Source: Vulcanimicrobiota bacterium (GTDB taxonomy: Bacteria; Vulcanimicrobiota; Vulcanimicrobiia; Vulcanimicrobiales; Vulcanimicrobiaceae). Taken from it: a stretch of 6,847 nt of DNA. The DNA is taken from NCBI GenBank assembly GCA_019233165.1, contig JAFAMS010000202.1, positions 1 to 6,847 on the forward strand, in the 5' to 3' direction. How positions within the stretch are numbered: the first letter of the stretch is position 1; each line of letters opens with the position of its first letter. The notes below the pieces were generated by a model. The model had not been told where the DNA came from, searched no databases, and saw only the letters and a list, made by a program, of their open reading frames with translations. This document shows positions 1 to 6,194 of the stretch, one piece after another. The position numbers and the translations under genes were made by a program.

Positions 1-2460
1 GAGAATTTCGCCGCGCACGTCCACGGTGATTTTTTTCGATAAGTCACCATTGGCGATAGCGGTCGCGACCTCGGCGATGTTGCGCACCTGCCCGGTCAGG
101 TTCGAGGCTATGAAGTTCACGTTGTCGGTGAGGTCTTTCCATGTGCCGGCGACACCTGGCACTTCAGCCTGTCCGCCAAGCTTACCGTCGGTTCCGACCT
201 CGCGGGCGACGCGAGTCACTTCGCCTGCGAACGCATTGAGCTGGTCGACCATCGTGTTGATGGTGTTCTTCAGTTCCAGGATTTCGCCTTTTACGTCCAC
301 CGTGATCTTGCGTGAGAGGTCGCCGCGGGCCACGGCCGTCGCAACTTCGGCAATATTGCGCACCTGCGCCGTCAGGTTACCGGCCATGAAGTTTACGTTG
401 TCGGTAAGGTCCTTCCAGGTTCCGGCGACGCCGGGCACCTTGGCCTGACCGCCCAGCTTGCCTTCGGATCCGACTTCGCGCGCGACGCGCGTCACCTCGC
501 CGGCGAACGAATTGAGCTGATCGACCATCGTGTTGATCGTGTCTTTGAGCTCGAGGATCTCGCCGCGGACGTCGACGGTGACTTTCTTCGAAAGGTCGCC
601 GTTTGCGACGGCGGTCGTGACGCGCGCGATGTTGCGAACCTGGTTCGTCAGATTACCGGCCATGGTGTTGACCGAGTCGGTGAGATCTTTCCACGTGCCG
701 GCGACGCCGGGCACCTGCGCCTGACCGCCGAGGATCCCTTCCGAGCCGACTTCTCGCGCGACGCGCGTCACCTCGGATGCGAATCCGTTGAGCTGGTCGA
801 CGAGCGTGTTGACCGTTCCCTTGAGCTCGAGCAGCTCGCCGCGTACGTCGACCGTGATCTTCTTCGAAAGATCGCCCTTCGCGACCGCGGTCGTGACTTC
901 GGCGATGTTACGGACCTGGGCCGTGAGCGAGGATGCGAGCGAGTTCACCGAGTCGGTGAGGTCTTTCCAGGTTCCGGCGACGCCCGGCACCTGTGCCTGG
1001 CCTCCGAGCTTCCCTTCGGTGCCGACCTCACGCGCGATTCGCGTGACCTCCGACGCGAAGGCGTTGAGCTGGTCGAAGGTCGTGTTGATCGTGCCCTTGA
1101 GCTCGAGCATCTCGCCGCGCACGTCGACGGTGATCTTCTTCGAGAGGTCGCCGCGGGCCAGCGCCGTCGTGACTTCTGCGATGTTGCGGACTTGGTTGGT
1201 GAGATTGCCCGCCATCGAGTTGACGGAGTCGGTGAGGTCTTTCCAGGTTCCGGCGACGTCGGGGACGACGGCTTGTCCGCCGAGCTTCCCTTCGGTGCCG
1301 ACCTCGCGTGCCACGCGCGTGACCTCGGATGCGAACGCATTGAGCTGGTCGACCATCGTGTTGATCGTCTCTTTGAGCTCTTGCATCTCGCCGCGGACTT
1401 GCACGGTGATCTTCTTCGAGAGGTCGCCGTTTGCAACGGCGGTCGTGACGTCGGCGATGTTCCGGACTTGGTTCGTCAGGTTCGACGCCATCGAGTTGAC
1501 GGAGTCGGTGAGGTCTTTCCAGGTGCCGCCGACACCTTCGACGATCGCCTGTCCGCCGAGTCTTCCTTCGGTGCCGACCTCGCGCGCGACGCGCGTGACT
1601 TCCGACGCGAACGCGTTCAGCTGGTCGACCATCGTGTTGATCGTCCCTTTGAGCTCCTGCATCTCGCCGCGAACGTCGACGGTGATCTTTCGCGAGAGGT
1701 CGCCCTTTGCGACAGCGGTCGTGACATCGGCGATGTTGCGGACCTGCGCGGTGAGGTTCGACGCCATCGAGTTGACCGAGTCGGTCAAGTCGCGCCAGGT
1801 ACCCGCCACGCCTTCGACACGCGCCTGGCCGCCGAGCCGGCCTTCGGTTCCGACTTCGCGCGCCATACGCGTGACTTCCGAGGCGAAGGCGTTGAGCTGG
1901 TCGACCATCGTGTTGATCGTCCCTTTGAGCTCGAGCATCTCGCCGCGGACGTCGACGGTGATCTTCTTCGAGAGGTCGCCTTTCGCGACCGCGGTCGTCA
2001 CTTCGGCGATGTTACGAACCTGCGCCGTCAGATTACCGGCCATCGAGTTCACCGACTCGGTCAGATCGCGCCAGGTACCCGCGACGCCGCGGACGTCGGC
2101 TTGTCCGCCGAGCCGTCCCTCAGAGCCGACCTCGCGAGCGACGCGAGTGACCTCCGATGCGAACGCGTTCAGCTGGTCGACCATAACGTTGATCGTGTCT
2201 TTGAGCCGGAGAATCTCGCCGCGCGCTTCGACGGTAATCTTCTTCGAAAGGTCGCCGGTCGCGACGGCGGTCGTCACCTCCGCGATGTTCCGAATCTGGT
2301 TCGTCAGCGTACCGGCCATCGAGTTGACGGAGTCGGTGAGGTCTTTCCACGTTCCGGCGACGCCGCGGACCGTCGCCTGACCGCCGAGCTTCCCTTCGGA
2401 ACCGACTTCGCGAGCGACGCGCGTTACTTCTGAGGCGAAGGCGTTGAGCTGGTCGACCAT
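1..2460 (-). repeat. Tandem 276-bp (92-codon) HAMP repeat array, eight full units plus one partial
   Basis: Counting units from the MVDQLN motif on the minus strand, they are 2460-2185, 2184-1909, 1908-1633, 1632-1357, 1356-1081, 1080-805, 804-529, 528-253 and the cut unit 252-1. All junctions are exactly 276 bp apart, so no unit carries an indel. Protein changes are few. The MV start becomes TF in the unit at 1080 and LV at 804. KLGGQA becomes RLGGQA in three units (2184, 1908, 1632) and ILGGQA at 804. TDSVN becomes TDNVN in the two leftmost units, which also read ATAVA or ATAIA instead of TTAVA. Two further, diverged HAMP units lie upstream in the protein (residues about 38-168) with spacings of 90 and 97 residues instead of 92. 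DNA identity between units is visibly high, including many identical codons. Confidence 0.96.
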
Positions 2461-2964
2461 CGTATTCAGCGTGCGGCCGGCTCGCAAGAACTCGCCCTTG
2501 AGAGGACGGCCGTCGACTTCGAGCGCGACCTGCTGCGAGAGGTCGCCGCGTGCGACCGCGCCGAGGACGCGCCCCGTCTCGGCGATCGGATGGGTGAGAT
2601 CCGTAATCAACTCGTTGACCGAATCGATCGCCGTTTGCCAATCCCCCACGGCGCCGGGAAGCGCGACGCGGCGGGCGAGCCGCCCGTCGCGGCCGACGAC
2701 TTGGCTGATCCGCTGGAGCTCGTGCATGAGGCGTGCGTTCATGGTCGCGACGTCGTTGAACGCGTCGACGATATCCGGCGACGCCGCGCTCGCCGGGAGC
2801 CGCACCGAGAATTCACCTTTTCCGAGCGTGCGAAGCGCGAGAAGGAGATCGCGTTCGTCGGTCAGCCGTCCGTGCTTGCTACCGTTTCGCGATACGGTTC
2901 GCGCTCCGTTGGTCGCTGCCGGCTTCTTCGCCGTCTTGCGCGGCTCGGGAATCGCGATAGCCAT
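1..2964 (-). CDS. Poly-HAMP cytoplasmic sensor protein, probable histidine kinase (N-terminal 988 residues; C-terminus off the left edge)
   Basis: The minus-strand frame is open from ATG at 2964 to base 1 with no stop: 988 codons. A Lys/Ala/Pro-rich tail (residues 1-30) is followed by HAMP units. Each has an amphipathic helix ending in a GDLS-type turn (G at 50, 140, 237, 329, 421, 513, 605, 697, 789, 881, 973), then KKITVxVRGE and the helix [16 protein letters not shown]. Between them sits a second, degenerate HAMP-like half ([18 protein letters not shown], then [11 protein letters not shown]). No hydrophobic segment is long enough to span a membrane, so the visible part is cytoplasmic. Family knowledge: this 92-aa unit is that of fungal group III hybrid kinases (Nik1/Os-1) and of bacterial poly-HAMP kinases, which end in HisKA, HATPase and often receiver domains; that end is not visible, so kinase activity is inferred. 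The start is supported by a GGAGG at 2971-2975. It is transcribed divergently from the phosphatase gene. HAMP identity is near certain; the output domain is less sure. Confidence 0.93.
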   Translation of the reverse strand, partial: MAIAIPEPRKTAKKPAATNGARTVSRNGSKHGRLTDERDLLLALRTLGKGEFSVRLPASAASPDIVDAFNDVATMNARLMHELQRISQVVGRDGRLARRVALPGAVGDWQTAIDSVNELITDLTHPIAETGRVLGAVARGDLSQQVALEVDGRPLKGEFLRAGRTLNTMVDQLNAFASEVTRVAREVGSEGKLGGQATVRGVAGTWKDLTDSVNSMAGTLTNQIRNIAEVTTAVATGDLSKKITVEARGEILRLKDTINVMVDQLNAFASEVTRVAREVGSEGRLGGQADVRGVAGTWRDLTESVNSMAGNLTAQVRNIAEVTTAVAKGDLSKKITVDVRGEMLELKGTINTMVDQLNAFASEVTRMAREVGTEGRLGGQARVEGVAGTWRDLTDSVNSMASNLTAQVRNIADVTTAVAKGDLSRKITVDVRGEMQELKGTINTMVDQLNAFASEVTRVAREVGTEGRLGGQAIVEGVGGTWKDLTDSVNSMASNLTNQVRNIADVTTAVANGDLSKKITVQVRGEMQELKETINTMVDQLNAFASEVTRVAREVGTEGKLGGQAVVPDVAGTWKDLTDSVNSMAGNLTNQVRNIAEVTTALARGDLSKKITVDVRGEMLELKGTINTTFDQLNAFASEVTRIAREVGTEGKLGGQAQVPGVAGTWKDLTDSVNSLASSLTAQVRNIAEVTTAVAKGDLSKKITVDVRGELLELKGTVNTLVDQLNGFASEVTRVAREVGSEGILGGQAQVPGVAGTWKDLTDSVNTMAGNLTNQVRNIARVTTAVANGDLSKKVTVDVRGEILELKDTINTMVDQLNSFAGEVTRVAREVGSEGKLGGQAKVPGVAGTWKDLTDNVNFMAGNLTAQVRNIAEVATAVARGDLSRKITVDVKGEILELKNTINTMVDQLNAFAGEVTRVAREVGTDGKLGGQAEVPGVAGTWKDLTDNVNFIASNLTGQVRNIAEVATAIANGDLSKKITVDVRGEIL

Positions 2965-2970
2965 CGATTG

Positions 2971-2975
2971 CCTCC
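2971..2975 (-). promoter_or_regulatory. Ribosome binding site of the poly-HAMP gene
   Basis: The minus strand reads TGGAGGCAATCG immediately before the ATG at 2964. The GGAGG core is 6 nt from the start codon, a near-ideal Shine-Dalgarno site. It supports this ATG over the out-of-frame ATG at 3053 further upstream. Confidence 0.85.
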
Positions 2976-3058
2976 ACTCGAAGAGGATTGGACCACGGTG
3001 TCGAAAAGAACGACGCCCGCCGATTGCAGCAGTTTGCCAACGCTTTTATCCATAATGC

Positions 3059-3076
3059 CGGGCGACTAAACGCCCG
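3059..3076. repeat. Perfect 6-bp inverted repeat in the divergent spacer
   Basis: CGGGCG (3059-3064) and CGCCCG (3071-3076) flank a 6-nt ACTAAA loop. The stem is all G:C. No T run follows on the plus strand, so it is not a standard intrinsic terminator. Its place near the middle of a divergent promoter region would suit an operator or a transcript leader hairpin, but a chance occurrence in GC-rich DNA is possible. Confidence 0.4.
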
Positions 3077-3166
3077 TTCGACTGCCTTCGGAGCGAGGAC
3101 GCGTTTGGCACGTTGCCTCGCCGGGTAAAGGCGGGTAGACGCTGCCCTCTGCGAGCGGACGGATTT

Positions 3167-4702
3167 ATGCTTGGCACCGCCACGACCGACGATCTGCCGA
3201 CCGCCTCCGTCGAAGGCGTCCTGCAGCTATTGTCGTCGACGAGTAAATTGCTCGCAGCGGAAGACGATTGCCGAGCGGCGTTGCCGCAGATCTGCGCGCT
3301 GCTCGTCCCAAAGTGGGTCGAAGGGTGCGCGATCGGGCTGATCGATGAGTTCGGAACGCTCTCGGTTGCCGCGCAGCGCGGGAGCGTCGCACTCGACAAA
3401 GCCGGTGCTCGCTCGTCCTTCGACCAGGCGAACGTCAGCCGACTTGGTGCCGCACGCTGGGCGCTCGATGCCCCGCTGCTGGCGCGCAACCAGCGCTTCG
3501 GCTTTTTGCGATTGACGGGTTCCGGCGAAGGCCCCGCCGCGCTGCTGCCGGCGCTCGCGGACGAGCTCGCAATGCGGATCGCATCGGCGATCGACACCGC
3601 GCGAACGATCGCGCGAGAGCGTCACGTCGCCGACACCTTGCAGCGCGCACTCCTGCCCGAACAGCTTCCACGCAATCCGGCGGCGGCGTTCGATGCCGCG
3701 TACAGGCCGGGGGCGAGCGAGGCGATCGTCGGTGGCGATTGGTACGATGCCTTCGATCTCCCGGACGGACGGGTCGCGCTCTCGATCGGCGACGTCGCCG
3801 GTCACGGTCTCGGCGCAGCGGTCGTGATGAGCGAGGTGCGCCAAGCGGTCCGCGCGTCCGCGATGGTAGCCGTGGCGCCGACTGAAGTGCTGGCGCGCGC
3901 GAATCAGATCCTCACCATGCGCTCCGCGCTGACGATGGTCACGGCGCTCTTCGGGATCTTCGATCCGCAGGCGTCGACGTTCACGTACGCGAGCGCCGGT
4001 CATCCGGCGCCGCTCTTAGGGACGAGCGACGGTCACGTGCACGCGCTTCCTTCCGGCGGGATTCCGCTCGGCGTCGGAACGCATGTCGAAGCGGTCGATT
4101 GGACGTTCTCGCTCCCGGCGGGCTCGCTGCTCGTGCTGTACACGGACGGCCTCATCGAATACGGCCGTGATCTCTTCGCGGGGAATTTTGCCCTCAATCT
4201 GGCCGTCGCCGCCGAGATCGTTTCGCCGTCTTCGAGTCCGGCTCGCGCGCTCCAAGAGCGCATCTTTGCGTCGGCCGAGAACAACGACGACGTAGCAACC
4301 TTGACGTTGTTCGTGCCGCCCGCAAAGAAGGCGAGCTGTGCCCTGACGTTCTCGGCGATCCCCTTAGCCGCACCGATCGCACGGCGCGCCCTCGAAAGCT
4401 TCGTGCGAGATTTGGACGTCGACGATGACCGCCGCTTTCGGTTCATCTCCGCGGTCGGCGAGGCAGTCGCAAACGCGATCGAGCACGCCTACGGGGCTGA
4501 GGCTGGGACGCTGAAGATTGCGGCGACTGCCGACGGTGCGTTCTTGCGATGCCGGGTCGAAGATTCGGGCCGATGGCGCGCTAGGCGTTCGAGCGCGGAG
4601 CGGGGACGCGGGATCCCGATGATGCGCGCGCTCGTCGACGCGGTCGAGATCCGCACGGGAAAAGCCAGCACGCAAGTCGAGATGCGAATGCGGATCGCCT
4701 AG
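3167..4702 (+). CDS. PP2C-type (SpoIIE/RsbU) serine phosphatase with N-terminal GAF and C-terminal RsbW-like HATPase domains
   Basis: 511 aa from ATG 3167; an in-frame TTG at 3113 would add 18 Arg-rich residues with no family-like sequence, so ATG is preferred. Residues about 10-145 resemble a GAF sensor. Residues 150-378 are the PP2C_SIG domain: LQRALLPEQLP, then GGDWYD (189-194), GDVAGHG (208-214), YTDGL (325-329) and NNDDVATL (372-379), supplying the expected metal-binding aspartates. Residues about 385-511 are a GHKL ATPase: N-box EAVANAIEHAYG (432-443), DSG (466-468), GRGIPM (480-485). Family knowledge: such proteins dephosphorylate a phospho-STAS anti-anti-sigma factor, while the RsbW-like domain phosphorylates it or binds a sigma factor. 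Having both in one chain suggests a self-contained switch. No STAS or sigma gene is in view, so the target is unknown. Catalytic motifs look intact. No transmembrane segment is seen, so it is cytoplasmic. It ends 3 bp from the convergent SDR gene. Confidence 0.93.
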   Translation: MLGTATTDDLPTASVEGVLQLLSSTSKLLAAEDDCRAALPQICALLVPKWVEGCAIGLIDEFGTLSVAAQRGSVALDKAGARSSFDQANVSRLGAARWALDAPLLARNQRFGFLRLTGSGEGPAALLPALADELAMRIASAIDTARTIARERHVADTLQRALLPEQLPRNPAAAFDAAYRPGASEAIVGGDWYDAFDLPDGRVALSIGDVAGHGLGAAVVMSEVRQAVRASAMVAVAPTEVLARANQILTMRSALTMVTALFGIFDPQASTFTYASAGHPAPLLGTSDGHVHALPSGGIPLGVGTHVEAVDWTFSLPAGSLLVLYTDGLIEYGRDLFAGNFALNLAVAAEIVSPSSSPARALQERIFASAENNDDVATLTLFVPPAKKASCALTFSAIPLAAPIARRALESFVRDLDVDDDRRFRFISAVGEAVANAIEHAYGAEAGTLKIAATADGAFLRCRVEDSGRWRARRSSAERGRGIPMMRALVDAVEIRTGKASTQVEMRMRIA

Positions 4703-4705
4703 GAT

Positions 4706-5569
4706 TTATCCGTTGACGACGGTCCCGCCGTTGACGTGGATCGTTTGACCCGTGATGTACGACGCGAGCGGCGACGCCAGGAAAACGTAAGCCGGCGCGA
4801 CTTCGACGGGCTGTCCCGCGCGCTTCATCGGAACGTCTTTCCCGAATTCCTCGACGTCCTTCTCGTCGAACGACGCGGGGATCAACGGGGTCCAGATCGG
4901 TCCCGGAGCGACCGCGTTCACACGGATCTTTCGCTCGACGAGTTGCTCTGAGAGCGAGCGGGTGAACGCGACGATCGCGCCCTTCGTCGAAGAGTAGTCG
5001 ATCAGTTCGGGGCTTCCTTTGTACGCGGTCACGGAAGCGGTGTTGACGATCGCACAGCCTTCGCGCATGTGCTTGAGCGCTGCCTTCGTCATGTAGAAGA
5101 ACGAGAAGATGTTCGTGCGGAAGGTCCGCTCGAGCTGTTCCGCGGTGATCTCCTCGATCCGTCCGACCGGATGCTGCTCGCCCGCATTGTTGACGAGGAC
5201 GTCGAGCCGCCCCAGCTCGGCGACGGTTTTCTCGACAGCCTCGCGGCAAAAAGCTTCGTCGCCGACGTCGCCGGCTAGGGCGAAACACTTCCGGCCTTCC
5301 TTCTCGACGCCGTGCTTGGTGGTGCGAGCGTCGTCGTGCTCGTCGCGATAGACGATTGCGACGTCGGCGCCCTCACGTGCGCACGCGAGCGCGACCGCGC
5401 TCCCGATCCCGGAATCTCCGCCCGTGATCAAGACGACCTTTCCGTCGAGGTAGCCGGCAGGCTTCCATTCTGGGACCACTTGCGGCTTCGGAACCATTTC
5501 GTGTTGGATCCCCGGTTGACGTTCTTGTCGCTGAGGGGGCGGCTGCGGGTCGCGTTCTTTGGTTTCCAT
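4706..5569 (-). CDS. Short-chain dehydrogenase/reductase, YhdF/YdaD (general stress protein 39) type
   Basis: 287 aa from ATG 5569; an in-frame GTG at 5575 would add two residues and sits nearer a GGGGA sequence, so it is a real alternative. A Pro/Gln-rich head (residues 1-40, with QPPPQRQ and QPGIQ) precedes a classical Rossmann SDR. Visible motifs are TGGDSGIG (49-56, cofactor binding), D101V, NNAG (127-130), N153, catalytic S179, YSSTK with Y192 and K196, and PGPIWTPL after the active site. The C-terminal part ends in [17 protein letters not shown]. The head plus the TGGDSGIG form is typical of the SDR subgroup including Bacillus YhdF and YdaD/GSP39, annotated as NAD(P)-dependent oxidoreductases. 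The substrate is unknown. The arginine after VYR (R75) may favour NADP, which is inference. The protein looks full length with all catalytic residues. It is divergent from the downstream operon. Confidence 0.94.
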   Translation of the reverse strand: METKERDPQPPPQRQERQPGIQHEMVPKPQVVPEWKPAGYLDGKVVLITGGDSGIGSAVALACAREGADVAIVYRDEHDDARTTKHGVEKEGRKCFALAGDVGDEAFCREAVEKTVAELGRLDVLVNNAGEQHPVGRIEEITAEQLERTFRTNIFSFFYMTKAALKHMREGCAIVNTASVTAYKGSPELIDYSSTKGAIVAFTRSLSEQLVERKIRVNAVAPGPIWTPLIPASFDEKDVEEFGKDVPMKRAGQPVEVAPAYVFLASPLASYITGQTIHVNGGTVVNG

Positions 5570-5668
5570 GCGCACCGCATCCCCGCAGGCGGCAACCCTG
5601 AAACCGCTCGTTCGGGCGGCATGCGAGCAACGTTTTGGTACTTGCTAGGTGGGGAGAAGGCTACTGGG
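5570..5668. promoter_or_regulatory. Divergent spacer between the SDR gene and the small-protein operon
   Basis: The 99-bp gap should contain both start signals. On the plus strand GGGGAGAAGG (5651-5660) is the ribosome binding site for the 72-aa protein. On the minus strand GGGGAT lies about 11 nt from ATG 5569 and about 5 nt from GTG 5575. A loose inverted repeat (GCTCG and CGAGC, with about 13 nt between) is present but short. No consensus promoter is clear. Confidence 0.4.
5651..5660 (+). promoter_or_regulatory. Ribosome binding site deciding the start of the 72-aa Cys-rich protein
   Basis: GGGGAGAAGG ends 8 nt before ATG 5669. The same frame is open for 119 codons further upstream, back to position 5312, but that part lies antisense to the SDR gene. 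The strong site here identifies ATG 5669 as the true start. Confidence 0.75.
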
Positions 5669-5887
5669 ATGTCGCTCGAACGGATCCTGATCTGCAAATG
5701 CGGCCACTACCTCGAGTGGCATGGCAAATTCGGATGTCTCGCGGTCCTGCGGACGATCCGCGCGGAGCGATGCAGCTGTATGCTCACGCGGCGGGAGATG
5801 GTCGAGATGCTGGTCGGCGTCGAGCGCGACGAGATTCGGGCGCAGTGGGCGGACCCGCACGCGGGCAGCGCTCCCGAACCGAGCTGA
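5669..5887 (+). CDS. Small Cys/His-rich protein, probable zinc-binding, CxCGH type (72 aa)
   Basis: The protein has C9-x-C11-G-H13, H18, C23 and C35-x-C37, followed by a helix-prone acidic/basic tail (residues 40-60) and a Pro/Ser-rich end. Five cysteines and two histidines in 30 residues, in CxC pairs, suggest one structural zinc or iron site; small proteins with a CxCGH, H, C, CxC pattern occur in actinobacterial and related genomes as uncharacterised proteins. The function is unknown. It has a strong ribosome binding site and lies 13 nt upstream of the basic-protein gene in the same direction, so the two are probably co-transcribed. No signal peptide or membrane segment is seen. The metal role is inference from the residue pattern. 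Confidence 0.8.
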   Translation: MSLERILICKCGHYLEWHGKFGCLAVLRTIRAERCSCMLTRREMVEMLVGVERDEIRAQWADPHAGSAPEPS

Positions 5888-5900
5888 AACTGAGGTATCG

Positions 5901-6185
5901 ATGGCAGCACGCAAGCGACCGCGCAAGAAGAGCCCCGGGCGCAAGGCCACGTCCGGCAGAAAGAAGACCGGGCGAAAGAAAACCGGACGGAAGAAGAGCG
6001 GGCGGCGTAAGTATTCGCGGTCGTCGCGGAGCGACGTCGGCAAAGAGATGCATGAGTACAAGCGCGGCAAAGCGCGCAGCGGACGCTCGCGCAAGAAGGT
6101 GAAGAGCCGCAAGCAAGCGATCGCGATCGGTCTTTCGAAGGCGCGCGCAAAAGGCAAGAAAGTCCCCCGCAAGAAGAGCCGGTAA
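5901..6185 (+). CDS. Small Lys/Arg-rich DNA-binding-like protein with DUF6496-like C-terminal half
   Basis: 94 aa, of which 43 are Lys or Arg and only three acidic (D45, E49, E52). Residues 1-37 are a histone-H1-like tail with a pentapeptide repeat GRKKT/S at 19-33 and GRRK at 34-37. Residues 46-90 carry the pattern VGKEMHEYKRGKARSG and KKVKSRKQAIAIGLS, which I recognise as the DUF6496 family: small, basic, uncharacterised proteins. Nucleic-acid binding through the basic tail is likely by composition but not shown. GAGG at 5892-5895, 5 nt from the ATG, supports this start. The frame is also open upstream to 5721, but that overlaps the preceding gene and lacks family sequence. It sits between the Cys-rich gene and ugd with short gaps, suggesting one transcript. 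Confidence 0.88.
   Translation: MAARKRPRKKSPGRKATSGRKKTGRKKTGRKKSGRRKYSRSSRSDVGKEMHEYKRGKARSGRSRKKVKSRKQAIAIGLSKARAKGKKVPRKKSR
5955..6011 (+). repeat. 15-bp tandem repeat encoding GRKKT/S
   Basis: Three 15-bp copies begin at 5955, 5970 and 5985, followed by a shortened copy (GGGCGGCGTAAG) at 6000. They encode GRKKT, GRKKT, GRKKS and GRRK. Copies differ mainly at third positions (GGC/GGG/GGA; AGA/CGA/CGG), so the unit is old enough to have diverged while the peptide was kept. Confidence 0.85.
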
Positions 6186-6194
6186 GGCCCCGCC

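Larger units (their letters stand above)
2965..3166. promoter_or_regulatory. Divergent intergenic region, likely holding promoters for the poly-HAMP and SpoIIE-type genes
   Basis: About 200 bp separate the two divergent starts. The stretch at about 3040-3056 is the most AT-rich part and includes TTTTATCCATAAT on the plus strand. I could not find a convincing -35/-10 pair with normal spacing on either strand, so promoter positions are not assigned. The head-to-head layout means both genes must be initiated here, unless the downstream gene starts at TTG 3113, which shortens the spacer to about 150 bp. Confidence 0.45.

Noticed and set aside
788..2380. Long plus-strand open frame of 530 codons, with others at 26-448, 530-724 and 1192-2433
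   Set aside because: They lie antisense to the HAMP repeats and repeat with the same 276-bp period. High GC and the absence of in-frame stops in one repeat unit make the opposite strand open in every copy. The translated products are Ser/Thr/Arg/Pro-rich shadows, while the minus strand gives clear HAMP sequence.
1..2460. CRISPR array or satellite DNA reading of the 276-bp periodicity
   Set aside because: The unit is far too long for CRISPR, is a multiple of three, and encodes a conserved protein domain without stops.
2862..3053. Minus-strand 63-codon frame starting at ATG 3053, upstream of the poly-HAMP start
   Set aside because: It is out of frame with the HAMP protein, has no good ribosome binding site, and its second half lies over the HAMP coding region with an Arg-rich shadow composition.
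3227..4003. Minus-strand 258-codon frame across the phosphatase gene
   Set aside because: Antisense to a gene with intact PP2C motifs; the product is Arg-rich with no recognisable motif.
5312..5668. Upstream extension of the 72-aa protein frame
   Set aside because: Mostly antisense to the SDR gene, and a strong ribosome binding site lies directly before ATG 5669.
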